Below are positions 9,278 to 18,155 of a stretch of 64,000 nt of DNA, in pieces. The translations under genes were made by a program, and so were the position numbers. Under the pieces are notes generated by a model. It was not told where the DNA came from, did not search any database, and was given only the letters and a program-made list of their open reading frames with translations. The DNA comes from Sulfurovaceae bacterium (lineage in GTDB: Bacteria > Campylobacterota > Campylobacteria > Campylobacterales > Sulfurovaceae): contig JAQTLE010000001.1 of assembly GCA_028715055.1 (NCBI GenBank), positions 372,001-436,000 on the forward strand. The letters run 5' to 3'. How positions within the stretch are numbered: position 1 is the first letter of the stretch; the number at the start of each line of letters is the position of its first letter.

Positions 9278-9538
9278 AGTTTTCCTTTTTTCTGTACATC
9301 AACAGCAGCCAGTTTCCGGAAAAATTGCACTGGAATTTGACTGCAACTCATAAAACTATATAAAAACCAATATAATGAATATCATAACATAAAATTCAAG
9401 GTAAAGTAATATTTTTATTTGCATCTTTTTTAGAAGAGAGTTGGATACGGAGGAGATCTTAAAATAAATTCAAAATGACATAATCTGCTTAAATTCGGTA
9501 TAATTTTCCGACAAATCTACATCAAGGATTATATAATT
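9278..9538. other. Divergent intergenic region between solute-binding protein and L,D-transpeptidase-like gene
   Basis: 261 bases separate two divergent genes. It holds a likely rightward promoter near 9499 and a ribosome-binding site AAGGA at 9524-9528. The rest is A/T-rich with no coding frame, repeat or RNA structure that stands out. Confidence 0.6.
9499..9504 (+). promoter_or_regulatory. Predicted -10 element upstream of L,D-transpeptidase-like gene
   Basis: A perfect TATAAT in the setting GGTATAATTTT, 35 bases upstream of the ATG at 9539. As often in this phylum, no clear -35 hexamer is seen. Confidence 0.45.
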
Positions 9539-10231
9539 ATGAGAACCGCAGTTGTTGTTTTACTTTTTATTTTTAATATTTTTTCTATAGCAGGCAATAT
9601 AGACAAAAAACATACGCAAATGATAGTAGTGGTATCAAATGATTATGATAGTTCAAATGCTACACTGCAAAGATATTCTTTTGTAAATAAAAAATGGCAA
9701 AAAGTCGGTAAACAGATAAATATAAAGATAGGCAAAAACGGCATGGGGTGGGGGCTTGGACTTCATAATATTCCTAAAAATGCAACCGTTATAAAAAAAG
9801 AGGGTGACGGCAAATCACCTATCGGAATTTTTGAGCTTGGAAGCGCATTTGGATATGAACCATATAACGTCAAATATCCATATAGTGTAATGACAGAACA
9901 GAACCATTGTGTAGATGACGGAAAATCTATGTTTTATAACAAAATAATCGACAGCATAAAAGCAGTCAAAGATTACAATAGCTATGAAGCGATGAAATTC
10001 CCTGCAAATTATTATAAATTCGGCATAGTCGTAAAACACAATCCGGATAATGTACCTGGCAAGGGGTCGTGTATATTTATGCACATAAAAGAGATATCGA
10101 CAACAGGATGTGATGCTATGAGTGAAGAGCAGATAAAAGAGATCATCTCTTGGCTTGATAAGAGATCAAATCCTGTTCTTGTTCAAGCACCTAAGAGTGA
10201 AATAAACGGGCTATTAAATCAGTTGAAATAA
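9539..10231 (+). CDS. L,D-transpeptidase (YkuD)-like exported protein
   Basis: Exported protein of 230 residues with a signal peptide at about 1-19. The catalytic half has the YkuD-family pattern: EGDGKSPIGIFELG at 88-101, His182, and the nucleophile Cys191 in HIKEISTTGC. Such enzymes act on peptidoglycan stem peptides in the periplasm as transpeptidases or carboxypeptidases. This one is closer to the stand-alone COG3786 type than to LysM-linked enzymes. It lies 3 kb upstream of a secreted amidase and other peptidoglycan genes, which fits a role in wall turnover, but its reaction is inferred only. Confidence 0.82.
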   Translation: MRTAVVVLLFIFNIFSIAGNIDKKHTQMIVVVSNDYDSSNATLQRYSFVNKKWQKVGKQINIKIGKNGMGWGLGLHNIPKNATVIKKEGDGKSPIGIFELGSAFGYEPYNVKYPYSVMTEQNHCVDDGKSMFYNKIIDSIKAVKDYNSYEAMKFPANYYKFGIVVKHNPDNVPGKGSCIFMHIKEISTTGCDAMSEEQIKEIISWLDKRSNPVLVQAPKSEINGLLNQLK

Positions 10232-10285
10232 AAGTTGATTTGAAGTTATAAAATGTTAAATTGATAAAAATACAAAGGAGTAAAA

Positions 10286-10471
10286 ATGGACATTATTAAG
10301 ATTGAAAAAATATGCAGACCGCTTAGAATATTGGTAGGGCTTGTTCTTATATATCTAGCGTATAGTACAGGTATAGTTTGGCTTTATATCGGTGTGCTTC
10401 CATTGTTTGTCGGCATTATGGGATGGAGACCGTTTTGTAAATTTAGCGGCAAATGTTCATTTAAAGAATAA
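10286..10471 (+). CDS. DUF2892 small membrane protein
   Basis: A 61-residue protein with two hydrophobic segments (about 15-29 and 31-45) and the DUF2892 tail GWRPFCKFSGKC, matching the membrane part of YgaP-like rhodanese proteins. No rhodanese domain is fused here. An AAGGAG ribosome-binding site lies just upstream of the ATG at 10286. Function is unknown for the family. The stop is followed by composite repeat copy 1. Confidence 0.8.
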   Translation: MDIIKIEKICRPLRILVGLVLIYLAYSTGIVWLYIGVLPLFVGIMGWRPFCKFSGKCSFKE

Positions 10472-10477
10472 TAATAC

Positions 10478-10596
10478 TTTGCTACCTTTTTAGTAAAGGT
10501 AGCGCCAAAATCGTCATCCTTGCAATATCGCGGACGGCATATTTCAATGCTAGCCGCTATGAAATATTGCCTGCTTTCAAAGATGCTCGGATGACA
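10478..10596 (+). repeat. Composite palindromic repeat, copy 1
   Basis: Two linked modules. Module A is a hairpin with a 9-base stem GCTACCTTT/AAAGGTAGC (10481-10489 and 10495-10503). Module B is bounded by GTCATCC (10513-10519) and GGATGAC (10589-10595) and encloses an inner hairpin GGCATATTTCA/TGAAATATTGCC (10536-10572). In reverse complement it aligns with the copies at 21.0, 21.8 and 22.0 kb. Neither strand has a T-run after the hairpin, so it is not a classical terminator. It lies between the DUF2892 gene and hemL. Confidence 0.75.
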
Positions 10597-10645
10597 TTTA
10601 TACAGACAATTTATTTCTAACTCCAACTTCTTACTATTTTTAAGT

Positions 10646-10651
10646 TATAAT
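10646..10651 (+). promoter_or_regulatory. Predicted -10 element of hemL
   Basis: TATAAT 34 bases upstream of the hemL ATG, with AAGGA at 10670-10674 as ribosome-binding site. It lies just after repeat copy 1, so hemL probably has its own transcript. Confidence 0.45.
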
Positions 10652-10684
10652 CTAACCAATAATTATTTTAAGGATTTTGTTTTT

Positions 10685-11974
10685 ATGACTTATGAAAAAA
10701 GTATAAATGCCTTCAAGGAGGCTTATAAAGTAATACCTGGCGGAGTAGATTCTCCGGTAAGAGCATTTAACAGCGTTGGCGGAACGCCACCTTTTATAGC
10801 AAAAGGAGAGGGGGCATATCTGATCGACATAGACGATAACCGTTATATCGATTATGTTCAAAGCTGGGGACCGCTTATTTTTGGACATTGCGACAGTGAT
10901 ATAGAAAAAGCTGTTATTGAGGCAGTCAAAAAAGGACTCAGTTTTGGAGCCCCGACTCTAGCTGAAACCCAGTTAGCAAAAGAGATAGTGTCATTATTTG
11001 ACAACATTGACAAAGTCAGATTTGTAAGCTCAGGCACGGAAGCTGTTATGAGTGCGATCAGACTTGCAAGAGGTGTTACAAACAGAGATGATATCGTGAA
11101 ATTTGCAGGATGCTATCATGGACATAGTGATTCGCTTCTTGTGCAAGCCGGAAGCGGACTTGCAACATTTGGCACACCCTCAAGCCCTGGAGTACCTAGC
11201 GACCTTACAAAACATACATTTGTGGCAACATATAATGATATTAATAGCGTTAAAAAGTGTTTTGAAACCGGCAATATAGCTTGTGTTATCATCGAACCGA
11301 TAGCCGGCAATATGGGCTTGGTTCCTGCAGAAGAGAGCTTTTTGAAAGAATTAAGAGCTTTATGTGACAAACATGGCACTTTGCTTATATTTGATGAGGT
11401 GATGAGCGGCTTTAGAGCATCCCTTAAAGGTGCTCAAGGTATCACTAGTGTCATACCCGATATTGTCACTTGGGGCAAGGTGATAGGGGGAGGTATGCCG
11501 GTAGGTGCCTTTGGAGCAAATTCTAAGATAATGTCATATTTGTCTCCTGAGGGGCCGGTATATCAAGCAGGGACACTTAGCGGGAATCCTGTAGCTATGG
11601 CAGCAGGACTCGCATCTTTGAAAAAAATCAAAAGCAATCCTGCAATATACGTATCATTGTCTCAAAAAGCCAAAAGGCTTATGGATGGATTTAGCAAAGC
11701 AGCCGCAAGCGTTGGATTGATAATTGTAACGGATGTACGCGGTTCTATGTTCGGTTTCTTTTTTAGTAAGTCACCTGTTAGAAATTTTGATGATGCCCTC
11801 AAAAATGATACACAGATGTTCGCAAAATTTCACCAAGCGATGCTAGGCCGCGGAATATATCTGGCATGTTCAGCTTATGAGACAGGGTTTATATCTACTG
11901 CGATAACAGATGAGATGATAGAAGAGACCATAAAGGCTGCATATGAGTCTATGGAAGAAATTGTAAAAGGATAA
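10685..11974 (+). CDS. hemL: Glutamate-1-semialdehyde 2,1-aminomutase HemL
   Basis: PLP enzyme converting glutamate-1-semialdehyde to 5-aminolevulinate in the C5 haem pathway. The partner, HemA, is encoded 50 kb away in this window. The N-terminal [13 protein letters not shown] (17-29), the gating-loop region [11 protein letters not shown], and the PLP lysine Lys265 in [16 protein letters not shown] are typical. The 429 residues match the family. It is followed three bases later by the AtpZ-like gene. Confidence 0.97.
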   Translation: MTYEKSINAFKEAYKVIPGGVDSPVRAFNSVGGTPPFIAKGEGAYLIDIDDNRYIDYVQSWGPLIFGHCDSDIEKAVIEAVKKGLSFGAPTLAETQLAKEIVSLFDNIDKVRFVSSGTEAVMSAIRLARGVTNRDDIVKFAGCYHGHSDSLLVQAGSGLATFGTPSSPGVPSDLTKHTFVATYNDINSVKKCFETGNIACVIIEPIAGNMGLVPAEESFLKELRALCDKHGTLLIFDEVMSGFRASLKGAQGITSVIPDIVTWGKVIGGGMPVGAFGANSKIMSYLSPEGPVYQAGTLSGNPVAMAAGLASLKKIKSNPAIYVSLSQKAKRLMDGFSKAAASVGLIIVTDVRGSMFGFFFSKSPVRNFDDALKNDTQMFAKFHQAMLGRGIYLACSAYETGFISTAITDEMIEETIKAAYESMEEIVKG

Positions 11975-11977
11975 AAA

Positions 11978-12271
11978 ATGGCAGAAGAACCAAAATTTAA
12001 AAAGATAGTTGAAGCGGCTGACGGTCTAAGTCTAGGGATATCGATAGTTGTAGCCGTGCTTATTGGTGTCGGTATAGGTTTGGGATTACAAAAACTCACA
12101 GGCGCTGTTTGGACATTATGGATAGGTGTTTTTATTGGTATAGCCGCGGCTGTATTAAATGTCTATAAGGCATATGCAAAACAAAAAAAATCCCTTGATG
12201 AACTTGCCAATGATCCTAGATATACATATCGCAAGCCAACCAAAGAAGAGGATGATGATGAAGAGTATTAA
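11978..12271 (+). CDS. AtpZ/AtpI-family membrane protein
   Basis: Small protein of 97 residues with two membrane segments (about 17-38 and 45-63) and the Gly-rich first helix typical of AtpZ/AtpI, accessory proteins linked to F-type ATP synthase assembly or ion supply. The tail is strongly charged and ends in acidic residues. No atp genes are in the window. It starts three bases after hemL, with AAAGGA inside the hemL end, and overlaps the next gene, so the three are probably co-transcribed. Confidence 0.85.
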   Translation: MAEEPKFKKIVEAADGLSLGISIVVAVLIGVGIGLGLQKLTGAVWTLWIGVFIGIAAAVLNVYKAYAKQKKSLDELANDPRYTYRKPTKEEDDDEEY

Positions 12272-12779
12272 GATCCGTATTCTTAATGCTTTACTCGTCG
12301 TTGATATAGGGATCATAATTTTTTGCATATTGGCCGGCAAAAGAGCTTGGTTTATCAATACCCAGATAGGTTTTTTTAGTTCACTAGCGGTTGTAGTTGC
12401 TTCATTTTACAGCTATCGCAAAATGGTAGAACAAAGCATAGCAAACGGCGCCGTGATATCATCAAATGACGAGTTATTGGAAAAAATAGAAGATCCACAC
12501 GGATTATATGATGAAGAAGAGAGTCAAGAAGCGATACTAGAAGAGACAGTAGAAGAAGATGATAAAAAGATAACCACTCTTGAAGCGCTCAAAAAAAGCA
12601 AAGCTTTCATCTCATTTTATCGACTTGGAGCATATCTGCTATTAGCTCTTGGCTTTTTGTATCTGCATTCGGCAAACATCCTTCATGTTCCTAGTTATCT
12701 ATTTTCTATCATGCTGCCCCCTGCTATCATTGCTATTATGTTATTTTGGCAATCAAAAAATAGCAAGGAATCCATGTGA
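12258..12779 (+). CDS. Conserved membrane protein, unknown function
   Basis: 173 residues with four predicted membrane segments: two near the N-terminus (about 7-27 and 32-50) and two near the C-terminus. A charged acidic stretch of about 60 residues rich in Glu/Asp sits between the pairs. The ATG at 12258 is selected from three consecutive ATGs because GAGG lies six bases upstream. It overlaps the AtpZ-like gene by 14 bases and the amidase gene by four. No family is recognised with confidence. Confidence 0.7.
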   Translation: MKSIKIRILNALLVVDIGIIIFCILAGKRAWFINTQIGFFSSLAVVVASFYSYRKMVEQSIANGAVISSNDELLEKIEDPHGLYDEEESQEAILEETVEEDDKKITTLEALKKSKAFISFYRLGAYLLLALGFLYLHSANILHVPSYLFSIMLPPAIIAIMLFWQSKNSKESM

Positions 12780-13444
12780 GATCGGCAGTTCTATTTCTTG
12801 CACTATTTTTTGCAACCGCTTATGCCTCTCCTAGAATCATAGATAAACCGATCGATTTTTCTGAGGATAGAGTAGAGATGACAAAAGAGTATATTCAAAG
12901 TCATTATGGCTTGGATGTAAAAGATATAACTATAAAACCAAAAATAATAGTGCTTCACTGGACTGCTGAGCCAGATTTTGCCAAATCATTTGGCAGATTG
13001 AAACCGGAAATTCTTCTAAGCGATAGAACAGATATCAAAAAAGGCGGAGCCTTGAATGTATCGGCGCATTTCTTGGTTGATAAGGATGGCACAATATATC
13101 GCTTGATGCCTGACAATCATATGGCTAGACATATTATAGGTTTAAACTACTTTTCGATAGGCATAGAAAATGTAGGCGGCGCTAACAATACAAACCAAGA
13201 CCTCACTCCCGCTCAAGTAGAATCGAATATCTATCTGGTCAGATATCTCAAAGCCAAATATCCGGATATCGAACTTTTGATGGGGCATTATGAGTATGAC
13301 AGGATGAAAAAAACAAAGTATTGGCTTGAAAAGGATGATAGCTATTTCACTCAAAAAAATGATCCCGGAGATATATTTATGAAAGCCGTTAGAGACAGAG
13401 TCAAAGATCTGCATCTAAAAGAACCGCCAAAAGAGTCTAAATGA
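12776..13444 (+). CDS. Secreted N-acetylmuramoyl-L-alanine amidase (Amidase_2)
   Basis: Zinc amidase that cuts the bond between MurNAc (or anhydroMurNAc) and the stem peptide. The Amidase_2 fold is seen with candidate zinc ligands His61 (VLHWTA), His171 (MGHYEYD) and Asp197 (NDPGD) and catalytic Glu131 (IGIENVGG). Residues 1-17 are a signal peptide ending AYA, so it should act in the periplasm, unlike cytoplasmic AmpD. It starts at a GTG within the stop of the preceding gene, with AAGGA upstream, and overlaps the symporter start by four bases. This coupling suggests that it feeds the symporter. Confidence 0.9.
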   Translation: MRSAVLFLALFFATAYASPRIIDKPIDFSEDRVEMTKEYIQSHYGLDVKDITIKPKIIVLHWTAEPDFAKSFGRLKPEILLSDRTDIKKGGALNVSAHFLVDKDGTIYRLMPDNHMARHIIGLNYFSIGIENVGGANNTNQDLTPAQVESNIYLVRYLKAKYPDIELLMGHYEYDRMKKTKYWLEKDDSYFTQKNDPGDIFMKAVRDRVKDLHLKEPPKESK

Positions 13445-14943
13445 ATTCGGCATTCAGCACTATCGACTGGGCGATCTTTGGGGTATATTTTCTTTTAGTT
13501 ATCGTTTCATCCGTTTGGCTGAGCAGAGTAAAGGTCAAAAGCAGCAGAGATTATTTCGTCAGTGAAAAATCCCTCCCGATGTTTGCAGTAGCTATTTCTG
13601 TCCTTGCCACATCACAATCAGCCGCCACATTTTTAGGAGCTCCGGAATCTTCATATAGCAATAATCTCACATTTGTCGGATTCTTCTTTTCAGCTCTTTT
13701 AGCAGTCATTATAGTATCAAAAGTCCTTGTTCCTAGATTTTACGAGATAGGCGCTATCACGGTTTATGAGCTCCTAGAAAAGAGATATAGCCCAAGAGCC
13801 AAAAGAGATGCAGGGATGATGTTCCTAGTCGGCAGACTTTTTGCCAGTGGGGCAAGGCTCTACATAGGCGCACTCGCTGTATCAATGATACTTTTTAGCG
13901 ACATTGCCGCAACTCATATAATATTTGCCATTATTATTCTTATGTCAGGCTCGCTCGGATATGCCTATTTTGGAGGCATTAAGTCCATCATCATAGCTGA
14001 CATCGTTCAGGTTGTCATCTATATAGGTGCTGCGCTATTTATCATCTATCACCTATTTAGTGCTCTTGGCGGAGATTTTGGTCTTATTTATTCTACGCTA
14101 GAAGCAAGCGACAAGCTCAAGATCATTGATTTCTCTCTAAGCGGGAGTTATAACTTTTGGGCGCTTATCAGCGGACTATTGCTACTCAATATCGCAGCGT
14201 ATGGACTCGATCAGGATATGACACAGCGTATCCTTACCTGTAAAGATAAAAACGAAGGGGCAAAGTCGCTTATAGTCTCTATCCTCATCACGATACCTAC
14301 TGCGTTTTTATTTTTAGTTATCGGGTTGCTGCTGTATCTATTTTATCAACATCCGGAGCTTTCAGGTTTCCACAGTGAGATAAACCAAAACTTTGCCGGC
14401 GAAAAGATAGCCATCTTTATGACATATATCCTCAATGAGCTTCCAGACGGCTTCAAAGCGCTTGCTACTATCGGTGTCGTGGCTACTACATTTACAAGTA
14501 CGAGTTCAGTGCTTGGCGCTATGTCATCTGTGGCAGTGACTGATATCTACAAGCCTATGTTTGGGGGCAAAAGTGAAAAGCATTATCTAAAAGCTTCTAG
14601 AGTAGGGGTGCTTGTATCTGCTCTGCTTCTATCGCTTATGGCGATACTCAGCTACTATTGGCAGAGAACCAGCGATATACCGTTGCTTGATTTCGCACTT
14701 GGAGTGATGGTGTTCGCATATGCTGGACTCTTGGGAGTTTACGGTGTTACCCTATTTACCACTAGAGGCAATGAAAATAGTGTGCGATATGCACTCATCG
14801 GTGGATTTATGACAGTTCTGCTATTGCAACCATATATCACAAAAGCTCTTTTTGATTTTGATATTAACTTTTCATTACAGATCATCATAGGGACGATTGT
14901 ATCGTTTGCGATTATGATGATTGGGAAGAACGAGACAGAATAA
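13441..14943 (+). CDS. Sodium:solute symporter (SSS family)
   Basis: Membrane carrier of 500 residues with about 13 hydrophobic helices. The N-terminal signature is typical: SRDYFVSEKSLP near 33-44, then SVLATSQSAATFLGAPES. The family imports sugars, amino acids or other small solutes with sodium. Its ATG overlaps the amidase stop (ATGA), and the anmK-amgK-murU genes follow 4 kb downstream. Import of a wall-derived sugar such as anhydroMurNAc is therefore a reasonable guess, but the sequence alone does not give the substrate. Confidence 0.9.
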   Translation: MNSAFSTIDWAIFGVYFLLVIVSSVWLSRVKVKSSRDYFVSEKSLPMFAVAISVLATSQSAATFLGAPESSYSNNLTFVGFFFSALLAVIIVSKVLVPRFYEIGAITVYELLEKRYSPRAKRDAGMMFLVGRLFASGARLYIGALAVSMILFSDIAATHIIFAIIILMSGSLGYAYFGGIKSIIIADIVQVVIYIGAALFIIYHLFSALGGDFGLIYSTLEASDKLKIIDFSLSGSYNFWALISGLLLLNIAAYGLDQDMTQRILTCKDKNEGAKSLIVSILITIPTAFLFLVIGLLLYLFYQHPELSGFHSEINQNFAGEKIAIFMTYILNELPDGFKALATIGVVATTFTSTSSVLGAMSSVAVTDIYKPMFGGKSEKHYLKASRVGVLVSALLLSLMAILSYYWQRTSDIPLLDFALGVMVFAYAGLLGVYGVTLFTTRGNENSVRYALIGGFMTVLLLQPYITKALFDFDINFSLQIIIGTIVSFAIMMIGKNETE

Positions 14944-14962
14944 ATATGATGTTAAAATCTCA

Positions 14963-15031
14963 TAGTTCCCAAGGTTCCGTGGGAACTCATACTGATGCTA
15001 AATATACACTCCCGCGCAAAGCATGGGAGCG
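14963..15031. repeat. Two-hairpin intergenic repeat element
   Basis: Hairpin 1 has the stem AGTTCCCA/TGGGAACT (14964-14971 and 14980-14987). Hairpin 2 has CTCCC/GGGAG (15009-15013 and 15025-15029) with further pairing inside. About 20 bases of spacer separate them, and an A-run follows at 15032. The paired GTTCCC and GGGAGCG hairpins resemble a class of palindromic repeats common between bacterial genes. A related single hairpin in opposite orientation lies at 18156-18179. It sits between the convergent symporter and SinR-family genes. Confidence 0.7.
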
Positions 15032-15046
15032 AAAAAAAATATCGCA

Positions 15047-15316
15047 TTATTTTACATGTTTATTAATCCAATCCCATGCTTCTTGCGGAAGCCATCCAGA
15101 ATACTCATTAGTTACTTTAATGACCAGTAAATAATCGTTTTTGTCTAGGTGTAATCTGATCCTTTCAGATAATTGATTAGCACTTTCATTAGTATAAATC
15201 AACCATGTTGAATCCAAAAAGTGCCACCAGCTACTAGATTTTTTTAATTCATCATATAAATTATCATAATTCTGACCAGATTTATTTAGGTCATATGAAA
15301 CGCAATAAACACTCAT
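15047..15316 (-). CDS. SinR-family protein with Cas2/VapD-like fold
   Basis: A small protein of 89 residues of the type labelled SinR family in databases, with MSVYCVSYDLNK at the N-terminus, SSWWHFLDSTWLIYT in the middle and WLPQEAWDWI at the end. The pattern of a first strand ending in YDL, then a helix and an SxxxxxxSxWLI strand is what Cas2/VapD-like ferredoxin-fold proteins show. No cas1, other cas gene or repeat array is nearby. A GAGGAG ribosome-binding site precedes the ATG. Nuclease or toxin activity is possible but unproven. Confidence 0.75.
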   Translation of the reverse strand: MSVYCVSYDLNKSGQNYDNLYDELKKSSSWWHFLDSTWLIYTNESANQLSERIRLHLDKNDYLLVIKVTNEYSGWLPQEAWDWINKHVK

Positions 15317-15511
15317 TTTGTTACTCCTCGTAATTTATTATATGGTTTAATTATTAGAACATTAAGTTCGAGCATTACTATTTCCCATAATTAATATATA
15401 TAAAATTTTGTTTTTTTATAAAAAATATGTCAAATTGTAATATAATATTGAATATAAGTATGCGTTTCCATGGTTTCAGTGTGTGGAAATTAGGAGAACA
15501 CGTTTTTGTGC

Positions 15512-15517
15512 TATAAT
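15512..15517 (+). promoter_or_regulatory. Predicted -10 element of the exported metallophosphatase gene
   Basis: TATAAT in the setting GTGCTATAATGAG, 32 bases upstream of the ATG at 15549. Confidence 0.45.
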
Positions 15518-15548
15518 GAGAGTAAGCTTAAAATTAAGGCGGTAGAAG

Positions 15549-16871
15549 ATGAAAATATTACACCGATTATTGATAGTTGTTTCATTGTGTCTGGTTGCAT
15601 TATTTATAAGCCCTACATTGGTTGCTGCTCCAATCCTACCAATTGATCCTTTTACAAACGATAGCAATAAAAGAGATCTTGTTGTCATCATCAGTGATCT
15701 TCATCTTGGTGCTGATCTTGACTATGCCGAACTGAACGACAATAGTAAACCGCTAGAAGATTTTTTGGAGAAAGTGAGAGTTTCACCAAACATCAAAGAA
15801 CTTGTCATCGCCGGGGATCTAGTCGATGAATGGTTCGTGCCGGCAAATATAGATAATTATCGAGGCAAGGATCAGGCATCATTTGTAAAACGCGTCGCTG
15901 CGACCAATAAAGAAGTTTTTGATGCTTTTAATCGGATCATACGCGATGGAAAAATCAGAGTTACCTACACACCAGGCAATCATGATCTTACGGTAACTGC
16001 TCAGCAAATTGAAAGTGTTCTTCCCGGGATCCGTCAGGCACGAGATGATATTCAAGGGCTAGGCACATATTCACCTATCGATATTCCACGCATAGCCATC
16101 GAGCATGGACATCGCTACAATTTTTTCTGTGCGCCAGATCCGATCTCTAACCAATCAGTAGCACCTGGCACCATCATGCCTCCAGGATATTTTTTTACTC
16201 GTATTGCCGCGCTTCATGTCCAGCAGCAATGTAAAACGCCAGGCGATACTATACCGGTCGTTATACCAAATAGTTCTGACGATGAAAGTCAAGACCTGTT
16301 GTATGAATACTGGAAGAACTGGCAATGGACACTTGGCATTTTTCCGATAACTAATAAATTTAATGAAAAAATTATCACTACCAATGTCAATGGATTTACC
16401 GGCAATTATGCAGTAAATGATCTACTGCCATTTCAATCTATCCCTGGAGGCGCTATAGATGTCAATCTCTATAAAGGGATTCAAGATACTTGGAAAGAAA
16501 GACAAAAGATCAATCATGTTGCTATAGATATACCGACAGACCACGCGATCAAATACGTTGCTGATCCAAATGAATTAGATAACCAAGCAGCTATACAGTA
16601 TTTTAAAAATCCTAATTCAAACAAAAGGATAGTGATATTCGGGCATACACATGTCGCGAAGATAATCGCATCTAAAAATTCAGCCGGTAAAAAAACTATT
16701 TATGCGAATTCAGGGACATGGATTGATCATAATCCTAACAATACAACTATGAATTTTCTGGTGATCTCTCCACAAAGTAGCAATCCATCTAGCCAAACCG
16801 CTGTCAAACTTTATAACTTCCAAGGAGAGATCGTGACTCAGATGGCAGAAGAATCATTGAGATTTGAATAA
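15549..16871 (+). CDS. Exported calcineurin-like metallophosphoesterase
   Basis: A signal peptide (about 1-27, ending VAA) is followed by the full set of dinuclear-metal motifs: SDLHLG (Asp50, His52), GDLVDEW (Asp90), GNHD, HGHRYN and GHTH near the C-terminus. The fold is related to the LpxH-like and UDP-diacylglucosamine diphosphatase group, but the leader and 440-residue length make it a periplasmic enzyme with an insert between the GNHD/HGH and GHTH blocks. Substrate is unknown. It is transcribed alone from its own promoter, in a module that differs from its surroundings. Confidence 0.87.
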   Translation: MKILHRLLIVVSLCLVALFISPTLVAAPILPIDPFTNDSNKRDLVVIISDLHLGADLDYAELNDNSKPLEDFLEKVRVSPNIKELVIAGDLVDEWFVPANIDNYRGKDQASFVKRVAATNKEVFDAFNRIIRDGKIRVTYTPGNHDLTVTAQQIESVLPGIRQARDDIQGLGTYSPIDIPRIAIEHGHRYNFFCAPDPISNQSVAPGTIMPPGYFFTRIAALHVQQQCKTPGDTIPVVIPNSSDDESQDLLYEYWKNWQWTLGIFPITNKFNEKIITTNVNGFTGNYAVNDLLPFQSIPGGAIDVNLYKGIQDTWKERQKINHVAIDIPTDHAIKYVADPNELDNQAAIQYFKNPNSNKRIVIFGHTHVAKIIASKNSAGKKTIYANSGTWIDHNPNNTTMNFLVISPQSSNPSSQTAVKLYNFQGEIVTQMAEESLRFE

Positions 16872-17154
16872 TTTACACGATAAGTATAGGGTCAATAAAC
16901 ACCATTGGTTTAGGAATAGCTGATATTTGACAATAAGTCAAATTTCAAATAAAAATATGAAACCGAGAAAAACTTTTGTTCTGTTTGTGATTATGTGTAA
17001 TATGCATAGTTAAAAATAATAAGACATCATATTCGTATTTTTGCTATACTTCAATAAATAGTTAATGCACATTGAAGCAAAAGTATATGTGGCAGTGTTA
17101 GAATTTACCAAACGCAATTCTTTCACCTGATATGATAAATGCAGGAGGTCACAA
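16872..17154. other. Intergenic region with two weak dyads
   Basis: 283 A/T-rich bases. A small hairpin TTTGAC/GTCAAA lies at 16926-16942 and may end the preceding transcript. A longer imperfect dyad pairs the region near 17038-17056 with ATTGAAGCAAAA near 17072-17083, overlapping a possible -10 (TATACT). This could be an operator for the next gene. No coding frame is convincing. Confidence 0.35.
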
Positions 17155-18129
17155 TTGAATGATCGACGCACCAAAAATCTTAAGAAGTTTAATATACGTT
17201 TTTGGCTGATAGGACTATTGTTACTCTCAGGTTTGATATTGACAGTAACTCATTTTGTGGAACTGGAACATTTCACTGAGCTCGTCCGTCGGGCCAAACC
17301 GAAATGGTTGATATTGGCTTTACTACTACAGATAGTTACCTATATCAGCGTATCGGTAGTATGGTATATACCATTGAAGCTAGCAGGGCAAAGACAGTCT
17401 TTATGGTCATTGATACCTCTGGGTGTTGCAAAACTTTTTGTTGAACAGTCAGTGCCAAGTGGCGGTATGAGCGGTACGGCTTTCTTCGTCGCTGCTCTAA
17501 AGAGACGGGGAATCCCTGCTCGTGTATGTATGGCTACATTGCTATTGAGTCTGGTAGCTTATTATAGTGCTTATCTGATTGCTGCGTTAACGACTGTGAT
17601 GTTGTTGTATTTCTATCATAAGCTCAATACGTGGATCGTATTGGTCACATTGGTATTTGCTATTATTGCAGTCGGCATACCTGTCGGGGCTTTATTGCTG
17701 CGAAGCATTGGAAAAAAGAAACTGCCAAATATCTTACTTAAGTTTCCTAAACTCAACGAATTAACGAAGGAAATAGTGAATTCACCCATAAAAATGCTGC
17801 GCAATCCTAGATTGGTTTTGTTTTCCACTCTTTTGCACAGTACGGTTTTTGTACTGGATTCAGCTACACTATGGGTCATGATGAAGGTCGTCGGTGTGGA
17901 TGTCTCTTTTTGGGTGGCTTTTCCTAGTTTTGTTTTTGCTTCCATGGTCGCTACGGTAGGACCGATCCCTCTTGGGCTCGGTACTTTTGAGATCACTTGT
18001 GTCAGTATGCTCCATGTGATGGGAGTACCTATCGAAGCAGCTCTTAGTGCTACATTGCTGTTGCGAGGCTTTACTTTGTGGTTGCCGATGTTGCCTGGTA
18101 TGTGGATGACTAGATGGGCACTTCGGTAA
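17155..18129 (+). CDS. LPG-synthase-type (UPF0104/AglD-like) integral membrane protein
   Basis: 324 residues with about eight membrane segments and the family landmarks EQSVPSGGMSGTAFF near 100-115 and the PIPLGLGTFE loop near the C-terminus. The family covers the flippase part of MprF and related lipid-handling proteins; no synthase domain is fused. Translation starts at TTG 17155, well supported by AGGAGG six bases upstream; no in-frame ATG is available nearby. It looks richer in G+C than the surrounding genes. A role in lipid or lipid-linked substrate transport is inferred. Confidence 0.82.
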   Translation: MNDRRTKNLKKFNIRFWLIGLLLLSGLILTVTHFVELEHFTELVRRAKPKWLILALLLQIVTYISVSVVWYIPLKLAGQRQSLWSLIPLGVAKLFVEQSVPSGGMSGTAFFVAALKRRGIPARVCMATLLLSLVAYYSAYLIAALTTVMLLYFYHKLNTWIVLVTLVFAIIAVGIPVGALLLRSIGKKKLPNILLKFPKLNELTKEIVNSPIKMLRNPRLVLFSTLLHSTVFVLDSATLWVMMKVVGVDVSFWVAFPSFVFASMVATVGPIPLGLGTFEITCVSMLHVMGVPIEAALSATLLLRGFTLWLPMLPGMWMTRWALR

Positions 18130-18155
18130 AAAATCTACATAAATAATCTTTTCTC

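Noticed and set aside
10481-10503. Repeat hairpin as an intrinsic terminator of the DUF2892 gene
   Set aside because: The stem is perfect but no T-run follows on either strand, and the hairpin is part of a repeat found in other contexts.
12776-13444. Cytoplasmic AmpD
   Set aside because: A clear signal peptide at residues 1-17 makes it an exported amidase of the AmiD-like sort.
14946-15134. Plus-strand frame of 62 codons after the symporter
   Set aside because: It is composed mostly of the two-hairpin repeat and the antisense of the SinR-family gene, with no ribosome-binding site.
15047-15316. CRISPR-Cas locus
   Set aside because: Only a Cas2-like fold protein is present; no direct-repeat array, cas1 or effector gene is nearby.
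15549-16871. LpxH of lipid A synthesis
   Set aside because: The signal peptide and 440-residue length do not fit the cytoplasmic enzyme of about 240 residues, although the metal motifs are related.
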